The notes beneath the pieces were generated by a model. That model saw only the letters and a list, made by a program, of their open reading frames with translations, did no database searches and was not told the DNA's origin. Positions 23,567 to 25,058 of a DNA stretch of 25,058 bases are shown here, piece after piece; positions within the stretch are counted from its first letter, which is position 1, and each line of letters starts with the position of its first letter. The DNA lies in contig DWYE01000099.1 of NCBI GenBank assembly GCA_019118845.1, positions 1 through 25,058 of the forward strand. Reading direction: 5' to 3'. The position numbers were made by a program, and so were the translations under genes. The stretch is from Anaeromassilibacillus stercoravium (GTDB lineage: Bacteria > Bacillota > Clostridia > Oscillospirales > Acutalibacteraceae).

Positions 23567-25031
23567 AAGCCCTAAAATCCGGGCTTTTTTCAAGGGCGGC
23601 GTCTTCTTTTTCCGGAATCCACTCATAATAAAATTGCAACAGGCCGATTCGGCTTTTGGTACCTGTTTTTTCATTGAGACTGCTAATATGGCGGTACAGT
23701 ACGGGTCTTGAGATCGCCATCTGCTGCGCGATATCCTGCACACTGCTATCGGAAACCAGAAGATACTGCAGAACATCCTGCTCTCGGTCGGTCAATGAAA
23801 AAAGACTTGCAAAGGAAGAAAACTTTTCTTTTGGCGTGTATCCTGTTGCCGGGGCCTCGGGCGGGGCCAATGCCGTATGGGATCTAGTCGTATAGGCAAA
23901 CATCAGAATACTGACAGCAACAAACAACACCAGCATGAAGATGACCAGTGTGAGGTTTCTGCCTGAAAGGAGCAGAGTTACTGAGCTGTTGGTAACCAGC
24001 GCCGCCACAAGGTTATTCACCGCCCGTCCCATGCCTGCCCAGAGATCTGGTATACGCATGCAAGCCGCAAATTCTAAAAAGCTAGTGGTAAAAAACACAA
24101 CAAAAAATCCGGAAGCTATATAGGCGATCACTACTCCGGTCAAAAATGGGCCGCCCCACCGAAGTATTATCACACACAGAACAGAGAATACCATTACGCA
24201 GTACATCATAAGCGTCATGTATTTTCTGTTCCGAATATCAAAGAGAAAGCCTGCCGCCAGGCCGCTCAGCGCCAGCAGAATGCGGGGCCATTGCCCGATA
24301 TCCATTGCGCCTGCAGCATGGCCTAAGGTGATTGCGTTGTCCAATGTGCTGAATACGCAGGCCATCAGGGCCACTAGAAAGACCAGGAGTAAGCCCGTCG
24401 TTATTTTTTTCTGTATTGGGCCGTTTGTTTTCTCCAACGCTTTAGATAAAGTTTTCTCTTCACCCATCAATTCCACGCGAAAAACATGCCTCGTCCGTAT
24501 AAACAGAACGCTCAGCACTGCTAGAAAAACAGAAAGAATGACCGCTTCGGCAATTTCTATGTTGATTAAGTTGTTATTGATATATTGCAGAAGAATACCG
24601 CCCGCATAGGCAAAACCCACCAGCCGGGCCAGTGTTCGCTCCCCATGGATGGTACAGACAGCCAAATAGTGAGCCGAACTGCCGAAAAGCCCCATCAGAA
24701 AAAACAAAATCAACCCTGCTGTTAGGGTAATGGCGTATGAGATATGTTGCTGGATTAGAAAAATGCAGATGATGGAGACCAGAACGGTAGAAAAGGTAAG
24801 TAGGGCTTTGAACCGTTCATGAACCGCCCGATTCAAAACCGGATACAAGATAAATCCCAAAACGCTGATACCGAGTGCGTAATTTTGAGCAATCACTGTC
24901 TGATCCTCACCAACCATACGAGACATCATATTGACATAAAGATACTCCACGCCTAAAAAGACGAATGTAAATATGCTCAACAGCAATATGGCATTGATGG
25001 ATGCTGGTGTTCTCAATCTCCTTGTCTTCAT
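23565..25031 (-). CDS. Membrane-embedded LuxR-type transcriptional regulator
   Basis: A 488-residue protein. Twelve hydrophobic segments fill residues about 12-385 in an arrangement like a major-facilitator transporter. A cytoplasmic linker leads to a LuxR-type helix-turn-helix at about 412-471 (LTDREQDVLQYLL, VQDIAQQMAISRPVLYRHI). Such transporter-plus-LuxR fusions are known, largely uncharacterised, and especially numerous in gut Coriobacteriia. They are thought to sense a ligand in the membrane and control nearby genes. No phosphorylation domain is present. The ATG at 25031 follows AAGGAGA by about 5 nt. It lies directly upstream of the envelope operon, in the same direction, and is its most likely regulator. 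A transport function cannot be excluded. Confidence 0.9.
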   Translation of the reverse strand: MKTRRLRTPASINAILLLSIFTFVFLGVEYLYVNMMSRMVGEDQTVIAQNYALGISVLGFILYPVLNRAVHERFKALLTFSTVLVSIICIFLIQQHISYAITLTAGLILFFLMGLFGSSAHYLAVCTIHGERTLARLVGFAYAGGILLQYINNNLINIEIAEAVILSVFLAVLSVLFIRTRHVFRVELMGEEKTLSKALEKTNGPIQKKITTGLLLVFLVALMACVFSTLDNAITLGHAAGAMDIGQWPRILLALSGLAAGFLFDIRNRKYMTLMMYCVMVFSVLCVIILRWGGPFLTGVVIAYIASGFFVVFFTTSFLEFAACMRIPDLWAGMGRAVNNLVAALVTNSSVTLLLSGRNLTLVIFMLVLFVAVSILMFAYTTRSHTALAPPEAPATGYTPKEKFSSFASLFSLTDREQDVLQYLLVSDSSVQDIAQQMAISRPVLYRHISSLNEKTGTKSRIGLLQFYYEWIPEKEDAALEKSPDFRA

Positions 25032-25058
25032 AGATTCTCCTTCACTTTATGCAATACG

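Noticed and set aside
1..25058. CRISPR arrays, tRNA genes, insertion sequences, phage genes
   Set aside because: No regularly spaced repeats, cloverleaf sequences, transposase or integrase motifs, or terminal inverted repeats were seen on either strand.

Overview
The window looks like a chromosomal segment of a gut-type, low-to-mid GC Gram-positive of the class Clostridia, probably in the Oscillospiraceae/Ruminococcaceae range. This is inferred from consensus Shine-Dalgarno sites, several TTG/GTG starts, an Lsa-type ABC-F gene, FIVAR/NPCBM surface modules and secreted proteins with C-terminal helices. I could not run a search, so the taxon is tentative. I see no tRNA, rRNA, CRISPR array, insertion sequence or phage gene.

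Left part (1-2579). The 3' end of a secreted protein gene enters from outside and ends at 310. After a repeat element and a strong terminator comes an ABC-F ribosome-protection gene (901-2379). It has a near-perfect promoter, a roughly 300-nt leader with a possible six-codon peptide, and a terminator hairpin directly before the ribosome binding site. This is the classic layout of antibiotic-inducible attenuation.

Glycan part (2580-12368). Two paralogous ROK-family repressors flank a 1868-residue secreted GH97 glycosidase. One ROK gene is divergent from the GH97 gene, the other lies downstream of it. The enzyme carries FIVAR, two NPCBM-like, cohesin-like and other beta domains. It ends in a domain of about 100 residues that is almost the same as the end of the protein at 1-310. 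A perfect 21-bp palindrome lies just before its ribosome binding site and is the best operator candidate. A two-hairpin repeat follows both genes that carry the shared C-terminal domain.

Gap 12369-12786. No established gene. The plus strand has a promoter-like site, folded sequence and an intrinsic terminator, so a small unidentified transcript is possible.

Right part (12787-25031, all minus strand). Nine tightly packed genes (23255 down to 12787) read as one operon for an envelope-associated machine of unknown function: two lipoproteins, a small soluble protein, a zinc-ribbon protein, two membrane-anchored TPR proteins, a secreted protein with a Lys-Pro-Asn-Ile-Tyr-Leu-Tyr-Pro motif, and two secreted proteins with single C-terminal helices. 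Upstream lies a 12-helix membrane protein with a LuxR-type DNA-binding domain. Two 15-bp direct repeats in the gap between that gene and the operon are candidate binding sites for it. This operon with its membrane-embedded regulator is the strongest candidate here for an undescribed system.
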